From: Burhinus oedicnemus
Lineage: Eukaryota > Chordata > Aves > Charadriiformes > Burhinidae
Reading direction: 5' to 3'
Assembly (NCBI GenBank): GCA_008921705.1
Contig: VFFE01009068.1
Location: 4,558,083-4,622,082 of the forward strand
DNA length: 64,000 nt
The notes under the pieces were generated by a model. The model saw only the letters and a program-made list of their open reading frames with translations. It did no database searches and was not told the DNA's origin. Numbering within the stretch: the stretch's first letter is position 1; each line of letters starts with the position of its first letter. The translations under genes were made by a program, and so were the position numbers. This document shows positions 27,086 through 40,498 of the stretch, one piece after another.

Positions 27086-30000
27086 CAGCATGCCCTCGCA
27101 GCAATGAAGGCCAGCTGCCTACCGGGCTGTATTAGTAAGAGTGTAGTCAGCAGGTCAACGGAAATGATTACTTCCCTCTCTCTGGATTTGTGAGGCTCCA
27201 TGTGGACTATTCTGTCTAGTCTTGGCCCTCCCAATAGAAGACAGCAGTTGCCAAGCCTCTTGCAGTGACTAGGGCTGGTAAAAAATTCCAGACTGCCAAG
27301 ATGAAGCAAGTATACAGTTGAAGCTAAAAGCAGGACACCTTTTCCAGAAAACCTTCTCTCCATCTGTAAATTCAGTTCATCAATTCAGTCTCCAGAAGCT
27401 ATTCTAGAACCATATGTAATTCTATCTGAGAAGAGCATCCGATCAGTTTTTCCTGTGCTCACCAAGATGATCTTCATTCTTTTTAAAGCAATTCCTTAAG
27501 TATTCATGGCATTTTTAGTCACTTGGGACAGCAGGCAACCGCAAAAGAAGTAGTCCTTTAACTACATTCACACTCCATATGGTTAGCTTCAAAGGCACAG
27601 GAATAGATTCAGGCCTGACAGATAGCCCATCTCAGTGCGTAGCAGGGACTTGTGGGATGAACAACATGCATTCAGTATGGCACACTCTGGTGACATACTA
27701 ACCAAAACCACCTGCTATCCTATCAGCTTCATACAGACACGCTTACTGGGCTGTCTCACAGCTACTGTACCTGTGAGAGACTACACCACACGGATGAGCA
27801 TGTTTCAATGCACAAAGAGTCTGCTGAAATACCATTTTCAGCTGCTGCAAGGTGTCCCATCCTGATGCAAAAGGCTCATTTTCTTTCCTCAGTTCACCCT
27901 TGCATCCTAAGATGCACTCACACAAACAAATGAAGAGAAGCGGCATTATTGACAAATGTATAACTAAAGAGAGATCTATTTTCTGGCTAAACTATTACTT
28001 TCATTTATCAGCACAAAATCCACTGAAACATTCAGAAAAATTTCTGACTTATTAGGAAATACCATGGCTGAATACATTTCTGAGACACAGCTATTCAAGG
28101 CAGAAACATGAGTGAGGAAGAATACTGATGAAGAACACAAATCTGAAGCAGTACAGAAATAAAACTCAAACTTATTCCCCTTCCAGGACATTTTTTCCCC
28201 CCCTGTAATCTGATATGCAGTATTTGCGCAAGACCCTGAGATGCAGCACTTCACAATAAATCTGTGCATGTTCAGATCTCACAAAGGCTAAAAGGAAGCC
28301 TAAGTTCTCTTTCAAGAGTTCAACATCAACTCAAATTAGAATTTCATCTGTGTTTTTTTCAAAGGTTTGCAATTTGGGAAACAAAAGGGTGTTTCAGTTT
28401 GGTCTAAGCAACTTCACAGCACACGCAGTGTTCTCTTAAATAAAAAAAAGCAGGGAAAAGCTATGCGCAAAGAGACAAAATTCACTTGAAAGGGTGCAGC
28501 AGCATTGCATCGTGATGCTCCTATCATTTTATATTCCTCTGTATCTTATAACCGACCACACAAATGGAAAACTGCTCAATAGTTAAGTCAGGCAATCACG
28601 GACCTAATGAGGGTAGCAGCATTGACCACGTACCTGGCAAGAACTGCCAGCTTTCTTTTGTAACTACCTGTACAGGCCTACAGGGAAAGATACCATAACT
28701 TTGTCCTGATATTTATTGTTTTAACTGAAGATGAATAAAACATATTATACACAGTAATAGCAATTAGCCCCGTGTGTTCACTTAACGTATTTTGTCAACA
28801 AAAAGCATTTCAGTAACAGCAAAGCAATTCGGAGAGGGAACCACACAAAAAGCTACCTTTGATGCTTTTTGTCTAAACAATAGACTTAAGTTTGGGGACT
28901 AGCTAGGGGAAATCCAAGCAGCAGGGCAAACAGCTCACTTGTATTAACGTACCAACGACTGAGAGTTAAATACATTTTACGCTTTGGTTGAATTCCATCC
29001 TTTATTCCTGGACCAGTTGACTTCAAATTGTGACTTTCTGGAATTCCAGCCTTACAGAAGAGCTGGCCTCGCTGGCCTGTGAGTCTGTATAAGTATTCAG
29101 AACTTCTCCTTCACCTGCATTTACAAAACAAGTGTGTGCTTATGCTGGTATGAGTCCAACATGCATTAAAAAAATATAATCTGAGGAGCCATATTATCCT
29201 GTTACTTTATTTATAGGAACATTCAGTACTGAAGACAGATACCTGACAACTTTCAAAGGGTTCAAGAACATCTCTAATGAAGACAGCTAGATTATATCTT
29301 AATTATTTCCTGATATTAATCAGGGCGAGACACAAGCTCTAACAGAACTGAAGATATCCTGAGATAGAGTGAGTGCTATTCAGATGCGCAGTTGTCCTCA
29401 ATAAAAGCACAGTAGGACTTCAGTGACAGCCTTTAAAATGGGCTTTTGACAACTTGTGTGCAAGCACATACCAGCTTCCTACTTGGTCAGCTTTTTTGTT
29501 ATGGGTTTTTCTGGTGGTTTCGGGTTTTTTTGTTTGTTTTGTTTTGTTTTTCTTCTTTTCCTTGCTGTTTGCACCAAATATTGCAGTATCTTCAGAAAAC
29601 ATCAGGTATGCCAATAAGTCTAAATCAACTGCCATTCCAAACAAATACACTTGTTAAATGCACAGACATATAGAAAATACAAAGCTCAGTATAGACTTCA
29701 GACTCAAAGTCATGAAGGGGAAGGGGTATTAAAAAGCCCTAAAGAGAGGGCTCGTTTAGGATTTGTTAATTATGTCAGTCAAGCATGGACAACAACGTCT
29801 AATCTTTCAAAATGTAATTTCCATCTCCAAGGAAAGAAAACAATGCTTAAATTCAGAAGAGCAGCAAGCCCATCTTTATAAGAGGAAATAATAAATAAGT
29901 TTCAGTGGAAATATTAAAAATATTTAGATTTCTTAGAGGATTCCAGAACTCCAGTTATAAAAGCCAACAAGTATTTCGTGTTGGAGTGTGCTATTATTGA

Positions 30001-30879
30001 TACAATTCAACTTGCAAGAAATGCAAAGATGGAGTTTGTGACAGGGAATGGATGGTTTCCTGGCCTACATCAACCAACATGCACAAACAGGCAGAGAATC
30101 TTGTCATACATAAATTGTGTGTAGGAAGCTTAGAAGAATTTTCTTTCACTTATTTCCTTGCGTCTTTTTAAAAAGATTTATTACCGTGTGGTATCAATGG
30201 ATGCTATGAAATATTTTTATTTGCATTAGTGGCAACTTGGCCAACTGGAGTTAGGGTGACTTCAAGGTATGTAATTTTAAAAAGTGTCCTCCCACTTTTT
30301 GTGAAGTTTGGCATATCTGTACCTGGACACATAATGGTAAGTGCCCAGCTTCCCAGACTCTTGTCTAAAGTATCCAGCGAGTAACATGGTGAGCATCCAT
30401 ATAAACTGCATCAACTAAGTATAGCACTTAATGTGGTCATTTCAGATTCAAGTTTACTTTCATATCACCTAGGTGGCTTTTTTTTTTCCTCTTTACTGAA
30501 AGTCTTCTCAGGAACAGGAAGACATGAATTGTATGTATTCAAATTAAGATGTTATCTGACTACTAACATTATGCGGTGAACTGTAATAAAACATTAACAG
30601 CAGAAACCCCTCACTAATACCTTTATGACTTCATGTGGTTTCATAAGAAAGCTCTTCCTTCTAATGCAAGTCAGGACTACTTCAGATAGTACTTTTCTAA
30701 TGGTGCTGGAGTAGGTCCAAAGCAGTTTCAGATGCTTTCAGGGCATCCATTAGCCTGCTGGTACATAATCGTACTCTGGTCTACCATAGTTTCATCTCAG
30801 AAGTGCACCAACATCGGTTCCTGTAACTCTAGAACATTAGCATTGAAAAAAAAGAAATCTCCAAAATCCTGCTAGAAGT
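27086..30879. other. Intergenic sequence with nothing recognised
   Basis: No coding exon, RNA gene or clear mobile element was found. A T/G-rich low-complexity run lies at about 29500-29560. Confidence 0.5.
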
Positions 30880-30945
30880 GGGGGGGGGGAGGGGGGGGGG
30901 GGGAGGGGGGGCGCGGAAGGCGGGGAGGGAAGAGGGAAGGGGACA
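30880..30945 (+). repeat. G-run block with G-quadruplex potential
   Basis: Runs of 10, 13 and 7 guanines, each separated by a single A (30880-30911), are followed by a purine-rich stretch with further GGG and GGGG runs to about 30941. Four or more G-runs this close together meet the usual definition of a G-quadruplex-forming sequence. The exact run lengths may be affected by sequencing error. Confidence 0.85.
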
Positions 30946-33900
30946 TGCAGAGAAGAGTCCAGAATTAAATTTGGCGCCCACTACAACTGCTGATGTCAAG
31001 AGAACTTGAACTGCAGAATTCCTTCTGCTGAAGGTAGCAGGCAGCCTAGCAGAAGAGGAACAGACAGTTCAGTAAGAGAGAGGAGAGTCAAAGGTGCAGT
31101 GAGCATCGACAGCATCCATTCATCTCCATCTGTGTGTCTCCACTCCCACGGCTTTGTCTTTAGACACAAAAGGCTGACGACTTTTTCAAACAAAGGCTTG
31201 CAAAGTTCTGAATCGTCTTCAGACAAGATCGTTTATATTCTTACAAAAGAAAGACTTATCTTTTATCTGAAACCTGAAGCTCCCACTGCAAGAGGAGCCA
31301 ACGTCACCACTTCTATGGCTATTCAGTTGTAGTTTAAATCGTTTTCTACTTCAAGCTGCCACTGTGTTCTGGGATCTTGACAGCAGTTTCTCCCCCCCTC
31401 CCCCCCTAGTCTTTTTAGAGAGAACTGATTTTCTTAGTTAATTCAAAATTACCGAGTTATTTCCCAATACAGTAACTCAACTTACTGTATAATCAACGCT
31501 TTTAGATAGGAGTATCCACTAGGCATTTCATTTCACATTGATATCCACGGGGCCAATCACACCTCCTGTGCAAATCATGCACTCAAGCCTGATCAGTGAC
31601 ACCAGAAATTCAATTATCTTCGGCTTTCTAGATGCATCTTTTGATGGCCTAGGGGACAGCCATGCAGCTCTTTAACCTGTATACAGATCCAATCTTAAAC
31701 AGACGGTGAAACTTGGATGTGATTTCATAGTAACACATTTGAAAGTGGCAATTCTCAGTCTCTCACTTTGTCTCAAAACTGTGGCTTTTGGATACCCTAC
31801 TATACCCTACAACATTCAGCTAAGTAGCATCAACATCCAAACCAACCAGATTCCTCTTGCTATTAGGACACATCAGAAACTGCGAAGCTTTCCAGACAAT
31901 TGTCACCTTTAGTGTATTTAAAATGGTTTCAGCAAACTGAGAAGTCAGTCACTGCTTTAGCAGAGAATACTATTTTTTTGTTGATTGGTAACACTACTTT
32001 ATTATGTTAGAGGCACAGAGCTCATTTCTAACATCAGGAGGTCAAGATATTTTGTCATGAAATCCCACTACTGAGCATGCTACCTCACTAGCTATCCTGC
32101 CTCAACAAAGCAATAGGCAAGTAGCCTAAATAACACCACCTTCTCGTATAAGCAGAGGGCCATTTCCTCCAAGCTGTTACAGTCCACTCCATGTTTGCCT
32201 TTTTTTCTGGCTTACTGTATGTCATTTATCACCTGAAAATAAGGCAATTTAACCATTTGCAATGCTGCAACTTCTTCATATTTCCAACTATGAAGAGGAT
32301 AGCTGATGTTGATTTCCCATTTTCCACTTTGAAAATTTCTCACAGTTAAACACATATATATACATGTACATATATACACCACATCCCCCATGCTGTTACG
32401 CAATGTGAAAGAGGAGAAAAATCTCCATCATTTCCATATGGAGATGAAAATTATTTAACACTGTCCCAAGATGTCAGAGCAGGATCAGAGGCAAATATGG
32501 TACAACATCGAACCCATTCTCCATCTAAGAAATACATTAGATATTTTCTCCTTAATAAATAATACCTAATGAGGTATATATTAGTGGGAAATACCTAGCC
32601 AAGAATACAAACAGAAAGGAAATCCTAGGGGAGAGGCTGTTGCCTCTCCCTGCTGGAAAAAATGAGATATGAGATGACCGACCAAAGAAGAATGCTACAG
32701 ATGTAGGAGCAAAGGTGCAGGGAAGACATTGAAGACAGACAAGCTGCAGAATTAATAGAAACAAAGTAGGGTTTTTTAAGGTGTCTCAGAGCTTTTCAAG
32801 CTGGATTACTTTAATTAATAACCCTGAATGGAGCTGAATGAAACAGTGTGAATCTGTAAAGCTCCCTTTTCAGGAAGAGAAATGAGGCAGATCCACGTTG
32901 CAGAGGGCAGGTGGGAGAACTTGCAAGTTCTGGTTTACGTAAAGGCTAGTCCATCCAGCAGACAAAGTCAGAGGACACCAGGGGCTGATCAAATGAACAA
33001 TCCTGCAACAAGAGATTCTGGGAAGTCATTTTTCTGTTCAGACACATGACTTGATAATGGCCATGCCAACTCTGGAAAATAAGAGACTGCTCAACTTTGT
33101 TGTATGTAGATACATCTGCACCACATGGTTTAAGGCACCGAGTCGAGCTAGGAAGAGTTCCCGATCTCCACAGCAGGGGGAATTGTAAAGCAGATGGCTT
33201 GACTTGATAGTTAAAGGTAGTGGGACTCTTGGGACCCAATTTATTAGTAACAAATTTTAAAAGTGCTTGAAGAGCCAACACAAAACACATCCTAACACGT
33301 GAGACTTTTTGCCTTACCCAATATTTGTTACTAATCCAGGGCTTCTCAGCCATATTCCTTGCCACAGGAAATGGATCCAGCTGACAGTAAGTGACACACT
33401 AAGTCAGGCCACAAGCATTAGTAACAGCATTGTACGCAGAAACCATGCAAGTCTTCCTCAGGCAACCTTAAGCCTTGTGTCCATTTGCCTAGCCTACCTA
33501 GATAAACAAATCTACCAATGATGCTATCCAGTCAATCTGGATTTTAAAACTACCTGGATCAATACAAAGGCATTTCATTTGCATATAAAAAGTTCTCTGT
33601 CTTCTCAATTCATGTCAAAGAAGGAAAGAACTTTGTTAGCTGTGGGACTAAACTCAGGCAGCTTCAGTTTTTAAGCTTAATAGGAGCAGTCACATCAGTA
33701 GGTGAAGTCTGGTCTTGAAAGAGCCAATTTAATCAAACAGAAGACAGAAATCCAACTGCTCTGTTTTTATCTATCATACTGGACAAGGAATTCAGCTTTT
33801 GTCATAAATAATACCTAAAATTGCAACAGCAGTTCAGAAAAGTTATGTAGATCTATGGACTCTTTTTCGTGAGTACAATATACTACGATGACAGCAGAGA

Positions 33901-36900
33901 GCACACAATCTTTTAATAGGCATCTGCCTCTCCCCTGACCAGTCAGCAGGCAACCAGGAGGACTGAAGCACCTTTTGTTGGTACGTTGCTGTGTTGCACG
34001 TGACCTAATACGGCATGAAGCCGTAAATCAGCAAGGAAAGCTTCACTTTCTGAAGTTTGTTATGAGCTGAATGGTGTAAACACACAAATAATGTCCCAAA
34101 ATATTTTGCTGTCAACTAAGGAGCTGTTCAAGCACAGAGTATCTCAAGTCATACAGAGAACTATAAGAAACTTCTTCATAGGACAGGCAAGATGAAGTGT
34201 CAGGAAGATTGAAACTGCAAACACACCAACCCTAGAGACAGGATCTAATGCAGCAAGACCACTAGGAGCAAGATTTCAGAGATCCAAGACAACAATAAAC
34301 AAATAAAATTGAACATCGGGAAAAGAACAAGTGAAAAAAAGACAGCTGAATTCTTTATAGCATCTCTTAACACTTTGCTTACAATCCTTAAGCAATACAG
34401 CCAAGATTATTATTTTCATATAGATGCAAAAGTGAAGTTACTTCCCAGCATTTAGACCCAAGTCACATAACACTGGATCGGAACCAGAGACAATTGGCAG
34501 ACAAGGATTTAGCCAAAGACATCTAAATTATCAAGTTACATTAAGAGTATCTGATACACTGTCACAGACATCATGAAAACTCAGAACCCACCAGAGTACT
34601 AGACCAGGAACAAATTTCGGTGCAATGCAACAGCAAATATTTAAACTTCTTCCTCTGGTAGAAGAGTACATTTCAAGTTGGAATATAATAAATCTGTGGC
34701 TAAACTCAGTCAAATTAAAATGACTTTTTAATATATTTAATGTACTCAATGCATTCTGTGTGTAGCCCTGCCTAGTAAATTCAAATTCACCTAAGCCAGT
34801 GAGCAAGCTGGAATCTACTTTGTCTCCAGCTCAGCCTCAAAATAGTGAGCTAAATTCCTATTGTACAGTCTTGATTACTAGTCACACAAATGGTAGAAGA
34901 ATCACAGCTTGACTTGTAAGCTAAGTAGAATTTGTTTTCTACTGGCAATTGAAGGATCTAGATTTAGATACAGCATAAAAATCAACTCAAGATCACAAGA
35001 CTAGGAAAAGCTGCAATAACGGGTTGTCAGTGCAGATTAAAATGCCTAACACATCTCTACTTGGGTTTCATTGCTTGAATTAATTATTACTAAGACACAC
35101 AGTGTATTTTTTGTGCATTTTTGTTCAGCATCATTCAGCTAATGACCAAGAACAATGCCATACTTTTCAATAAAGAGAAACAAAATCTTTACTTCTGGTC
35201 AGAAAGGAACTCTGAGGTTTATCAGAATTTTGAACTAGTATTTTGACAGGTAGGCTCCTTTGCAAGTCCAGTTTTTGGTTAAGGATCAAATCACAGGCAC
35301 CTACTTTTCAAAGCAGCCGCTGGTACTAGAAGCAGAAAGCTGAACAGTAGAACCTAAAAGTTGCCTAAACTACAAAAGCCAAAGTTCTTATAGAAAGCAC
35401 TCTCCAATTAGGTCCTTTCTGAGCAAAGTCACTTTTGTGTAGCAATTTTTCACTGCTCACAAGTATTTTCAAAAGGGATCATCTCAGTTACACAGCAAAG
35501 GGAGGGAGGGAAGAGGAAAAAAGGTTGATAGGTTCTAATGCCACTGAATTTTCTATGCCATCTACCTCCACAGGGGAATAAACAAAAAAATTTATTAAGT
35601 ATTATTCTGTTGAGATTCAACCACTCTTCAGCTTTTGCTTTTTACCAGTAGTCACCACCTTATCAGTTTACCGTAAGTTTTAGGTGATCTTTTAGCACTT
35701 CATTAGAACATAACTATAACCACCTTCATAACAACTAGCCAGGTCTTTCCGTACTAAGCAGGTTCTTCTACGTTCCCTCAGTATTCAAAGGATCTACACC
35801 ACCAGTTGCATAAGACCATGTAACGTAGCTTTGAAACACCACTAAAAATGGAGGCTAGCTTGATTAATCTCAAACTTAATGTTTTGATGACATCGGTAAG
35901 ATGTGTTATAATGTTTGAGCAGCAATGAAGTATTAGTTTTGCTACTGGAATGAAACGTGTTTCCAAAAGCCTGGCTCAGTCTTCCAATACTCTGGACACA
36001 TACCACAAGTGGATAAAAAACCCCAGGCCATCTCCCACCAGGCAACTGAGCAGTTAAGAACTACCAAGGCCATTTTAGGTTTTTTTGGCTGGAGCTTTAG
36101 TTCTCCCCATAATCTCTGAAGTGACCTAAACTGTCAAACCAATTTCATCTGCTGCGTTACTACCTGTTACTACAGCACTCATGTGGAGCCTTCAAACAAC
36201 ACAGTGGTTCAGACAGAAAGAGTAACTTTAGGTCTGTAGCATCAAATAAGTTACTATACTGTATTTTAAGCACTTATTTGTACAACATTACAGAATTCTG
36301 CATACAAATTTGTATCACTGAGAGAAGGAATTAACAGTAACACTGCCAGAAAGCAGGTAAAGTTAAGAACTCTGAAGGTGAAAATCTTCCCTCCATTCAT
36401 GAATTATCACCCCTTTTTATTGGGCTTTCCTCCAGCTAGATAGCCATTTGATCATTTTGTGACTTAACAACAGTTCTTTAATAATCTCTTGTTAAGTGTT
36501 TCCCTTTTAATTAGTACATTTTCTTAAGTTTTCCTTTGTGTTACATCCACAAATATTTTGGACACAGCTAAAAATTATATTTTCTATAATTAGACTAGCT
36601 TGTAGAATTTAAACACACTTGAGCAGAGGACAATTTATATTCAAAGCTAGAGATGTGCATTACTACACTTCCCCTCCATTCTTACCTCCCTCAACAGTGA
36701 TTCTGGGTCTTCAGTTTACATAAGCGCTGGATTTTCACAAAGTATTATATACCCCACAAATAAAACAAGTGTTGAAAGGACATCTCATTTCAGCATCCAA
36801 CACCATCGATATTCAAAAAGGGTACTATTAGGAAAAAACACATGCTCTGCATATAAAACCACAGAGAAAGAAACGTATCACCAAGAAAATGGATGCATTT

Positions 36901-36944
36901 TCCATAACTTAAGCGATCTTAAATCTGAAGAACATATGAAGAGT
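30946..36944. other. Intergenic sequence downstream of NECTIN3
   Basis: No second gene is visible. The stretch opens with G-run DNA and a 'ttggcgccc' motif (30971-30979), and about 450 bases later has two C7 runs (31392-31406). Beyond that it is A+T-rich with only short open frames. - strand AATAAA signals occur around 35590 and 36418, but nothing ties them to a transcript. Confidence 0.45.
31392..31406 (-). repeat. Paired C7 runs (G-runs on the - strand)
   Basis: Two runs of seven C separated by one T. On the - strand this reads as two G7 runs. It lies about 480 bases from the + strand G-run block, so the two are complementary in composition. Confidence 0.8.
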
Positions 36945-36960
36945 TTGTATTTTGAATGTT

Positions 36961-36966
36961 TTTATT
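36961..36966 (-). terminator. Candidate distal poly(A) signal, beta-type NECTIN3 transcript
   Basis: The + strand 'tttatt' gives AATAAA on the - strand, in the context GGAATAAAAAC, about 2.8 kb downstream of the beta stop codon. It would define a long 3' UTR, as is common for adhesion-molecule genes. It is only one of several AATAAA motifs in this A+T-rich region. Confidence 0.2.
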
Positions 36967-38866
36967 CCAATCAATATACAAACATTTGAAGATGTACAAA
37001 AATAAAAAAGGACATTTTCTACATCTTAAAAAAGCATATCAAACTTACTTCTATATGTGCACTCCCTTCTGTGGGAAATCCTAATCAGCAGACATTTTTC
37101 CGCTCTCTTCAGAGCATTCTATGCCAAATCCCCTCCCCCAAAATCCAGCCACATTTACAACTACAAGTAACATTTCATAAAAGCCTAACACACTACATGT
37201 CCCTGAACAGATTACACAAAACCCATTCCTCACAGTTAATAACCATGATAACATATTTCCCTAATGACTTTAGGGCAACCTACATGCTGATGGATAATTT
37301 GCAATTTGAGCTTTCTGTAGTTTGTTGATATAGAACATGGGTATAGCTGGACTACATTTTTCTTTTTTAAGCTTTTTTTACAAATTCCAAAAAGCAATTA
37401 TAGCTTTGTTGATAGCATTCTTCCTCCCTCCTTCCCCCAAAACTTCAACTCTCCAAATAAAAATGTATCTGCAAATAAGAATAAAAAGCAGTAGAAGAGG
37501 TCTGAACCCCAAATAATTGGTTTTTACATCATCTGCCAACATAATAGGAACTGAAATGATCACCTGCTCAATATCACATTGTACTAATGAATGTAGTGAA
37601 AGCATTATCACAGTAACACTGTTTTGAACCATCCTATAATGTATAACGAAATATTTTTTGTATGAAGTTTCGCTCAGTGATGTTGATCAAATTATTATCT
37701 CAAGCAGTATAGTTCATCTCAATATTCTGTCATTCTATTTGCTTTAACATTTGGCCAAGACACTGTTTTCTTTTCATGTTCTGACAACAGATGTTTTTTG
37801 CAGCTGCAGTAAGACAGGTGAGGCAATGCTTGTGGAAAGAGGTAGCTGCATAAACTGATAATATTGGAAGATGTATTTTTGGGGCACACAAGCCCTTCTT
37901 TAGTTCTCCAATACAGCAGGAGGCTTTAAAATTGAGAACAGTTGCTCAATTTCCATGCTTGTGCTCAGTCCCTAAGAGAAAAGTTGACAGTGGTTCAAAG
38001 AAAGCTCCTGAGAAACATGTTCTCTCCAACCTTTTTCTTTGCCATTCCTTCAGCTGTCAAGTTCATCCACATCATATAACAGAAAGTTACTTGGCAAGAG
38101 AACAGTTAATGTCTACTTGTACAGTGTCCAGAGCCATAATCTTCTAGCTGCTGTCTGTAATAAACTAGAAATATTTACCTAGCCTTATTGTGGATAGGGA
38201 TCTCATTAACTTTACTATGATGGAGATGAATGCAGGTTGAATACAAGTTTTATAACAGCATCCTGCCTGCAGCACACTTGATTATACTAGCTTTCAATTC
38301 TATTGCTTCTACAACTATGACTCTTCCCTCTGTCTGAAAAATCCAGTCATCTGTAGAGAAAACACTAATACCGCAGAAGTAATGTTTAATTCTTATCAAT
38401 AGCTAGTTCAGTATGACAGAGCCATTCTTCTCAACATTTTGTCTTAAGGTCATCTGACTGAAAAATCACTATTCTGTACCTATGTGTACAGAACACATAC
38501 AAGTTAAGTTTGTCCAGCAAATTTTAGGCAATGTCTTATTTCCTGATGTCTTAAAATATTTTAAGATTGTCCTGTGAGCTCATTTCAGCACTAATATATT
38601 ATATACTTTTTTTTTTTACTTGCTAAATATTTCTTTTTTGCTCCAAAGGAAAACTTATTTTTCTAAAAAGATCCTGAGCACATTTTTCAACCATTACCCC
38701 ACGCTCATAAAATTTCATATGGAACAGTGTTAGCACTGGTAACATCAGGACACTCTACAGTTACTTCACACTACTGGTTAAGATTGGAGGACAGCACTGA
38801 AAACTACATGAAGTCTACTGAAACTTTCCTTTTCTTCTTAAGGCATAAGAACACATCACAGGCACT

Positions 38867-38913
38867 TTTATTGCAAACTGAGAAGAAACCAAAGAACATG
38901 AAATGTATTTATT
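38867..38913 (-). terminator. Candidate proximal poly(A) signals, beta-type NECTIN3 transcript
   Basis: Two - strand AATAAA hexamers (38908-38913 and 38867-38872) are the first such signals met after the stop codon at 39778-39780. They would give a 3' UTR of roughly 870-930 bases. No transcript evidence is available from sequence alone. Confidence 0.3.
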
Positions 38914-39777
38914 ACTAAGCAAGACAAACTCTGCAATACTTAACACAGGAGTCATACTTGGAAAAATAGCTAAATAGCAATTTGTAGATAAGATGCAGCT
39001 ACACACGACACTTTCAAGAAGTTTTGTCTGTCTAGTCATCTACTCCCTGCAACTAAGTTTCATATAGACCTACTGTGAAACTACAACCAGCAAGTACATC
39101 AACTGACAGCCAGGATCAAAATAAAACAAAAAGGTTCTGATTAAGGAAACTGCTTTGCTTTTAACAAGGTGGGAAGACACAGAACATACATTATGAAACA
39201 GCAAGTCAGGATTTGAGAGGTAGTCCAGTTGCTCATTTGACTGGGAGAGGTAGAGCTAGTTGAGAAAACAATAGCTAAGGCCAGTCAAAATGATAATTAT
39301 CTGAAGTTTTCCAAGATGCAAAAAAACGACTCTTAGCCTGAGACTGCTTATGTCACCAGGCATTCAGTTGTCTTGCTCATATTTACTCACTTTTACATAG
39401 GTAAGGTCATTGTAAAATATCTATTCAGGGAGAGAAAGCTCCCAGAAATAACCAGGGAAATAGCTTTACTACATTTTGGCATGTGTCAACCAATTAATCT
39501 AATTTATACATCTTACAGCTATGAAGGTTAATAAAGCTAAATGGCTCTCCTCTTTTGGCAGGTTGATATAACTACAAAAACAAATACATACCAAACACTA
39601 GAAGCAAGTTAAGTCCCAAATTCCAGAGGTTTTACCTATATAAAATTCTCCATGCAATTTCTTCCCACAGGAAAAAAGACCAATTATTTTAGAGATGAAA
39701 GCTGAGACATATTGGTAATACAGTTAACAGGTGTTAAAACCCTTGTATCTTTAAAGTTAAGACATTTGGGTACAGAA

Positions 39778-39954
39778 TCATACATAATGCTCCCTTGGAT
39801 TGATGTAGACTCTTCCAGGTCCCAAGTTTTGCGGGTATCTGCTGCTCCAATTTTTGTAGTATGTTTGCTGATAAACTGGATACATATGCTGAAGACTTTC
39901 TTGCTCCTGTGGCTCTTCAGCCTCGCAAGTAAGTTGCATTCCATTCACAGCTTT
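39778..39954 (-). CDS. NECTIN3: NECTIN3, beta-type terminal coding exon (cytoplasmic tail, ends EHYV)
   Basis: Last coding exon of the alternative, beta-type nectin-3 transcript. After an acceptor with a pyrimidine-rich tract (ACTTGTGTGTGTTTAG) it gives 58 codons in phase 0, then TGA at 39780-39778. The translation contains LQHMYPVYQQ and ends RVYINPREHYV. From memory, the mammalian nectin-3 alternative tail has QQMYPLYNQ and ends RVYIDPREHYV. The last four residues fit the E/A-x-Y-V pattern that binds the PDZ domain of afadin, the actin-linked adaptor of nectin junctions. The segment KAVNGMQLTCEAEEPQEQ aligns only loosely with mammals. The acceptor is chosen because a stop codon (TAG) overlaps it in frame and because the phase matches the preceding exon. 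Two longer open frames over the same bases, one on each strand, are in other frames and are shadows. Confidence 0.87.
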   Translation of the reverse strand, partial: KAVNGMQLTCEAEEPQEQESLQHMYPVYQQTYYKNWSSRYPQNLGPGRVYINPREHYV

Positions 39955-40498
39955 CTAAACACACACAAGTAGTAATCAGTTTCATAGTTCATGCATAGAA
40001 CCTGCAATTCCTATTCTTCTTAAAGCTTTAAGCAAAATAAAAAGGTACCTTATCTCCAAAACAGTTCTATGAATCAAGAAACATGAACTTAAAAATTCTA
40101 ATAGCTAAGACATATGACAGAAGTGTTAGTAACTACTCAGAGTTTACCTCAAACTTTTATTTCAAAGGAAGTTAATTTTAATGCTGAAAAAATCTAAAGA
40201 GCAAAACACAAACTACGAAGTAGTCTGTCAGCACTCCTGTGCTTTACTTCGTTGAACTAGAACTTGAAAGCTCTAGTGTTTATGTATTTAAATTAGTCAG
40301 AAAAACTACCTAGGAAATACAGGATATTAAAATGATATTGACACTTTCCACTTCATGGATAGCAAACCCACACATCCAACAGTTATTGACTAGGATGGAC
40401 AAATACTTTGCTCTTCATGAAAATCATCCTTATAAGCTTATTTTAAGGAACAAGATGAAATTGAAGCTTCAATCAGGAATTCCAGCCATATTATTTAC

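Noticed and set aside
26935..27363. 142-codon - strand open frame
   Set aside because: Its second half is reversed CR1 3' sequence and the first half has no similarity to any family I know.
30971..30990. Motif ttggcgcccacta resembling the start of a lysine-tRNA primer-binding site of retroviruses
   Set aside because: Only about nine bases agree and no LTR end (CA) lies directly before it. No retroviral coding remnants follow.
39684..39972. 86-codon open frames on both strands over the last beta exon
   Set aside because: They are in other frames than the one that splices in phase from the preceding exon and ends PREHYV.
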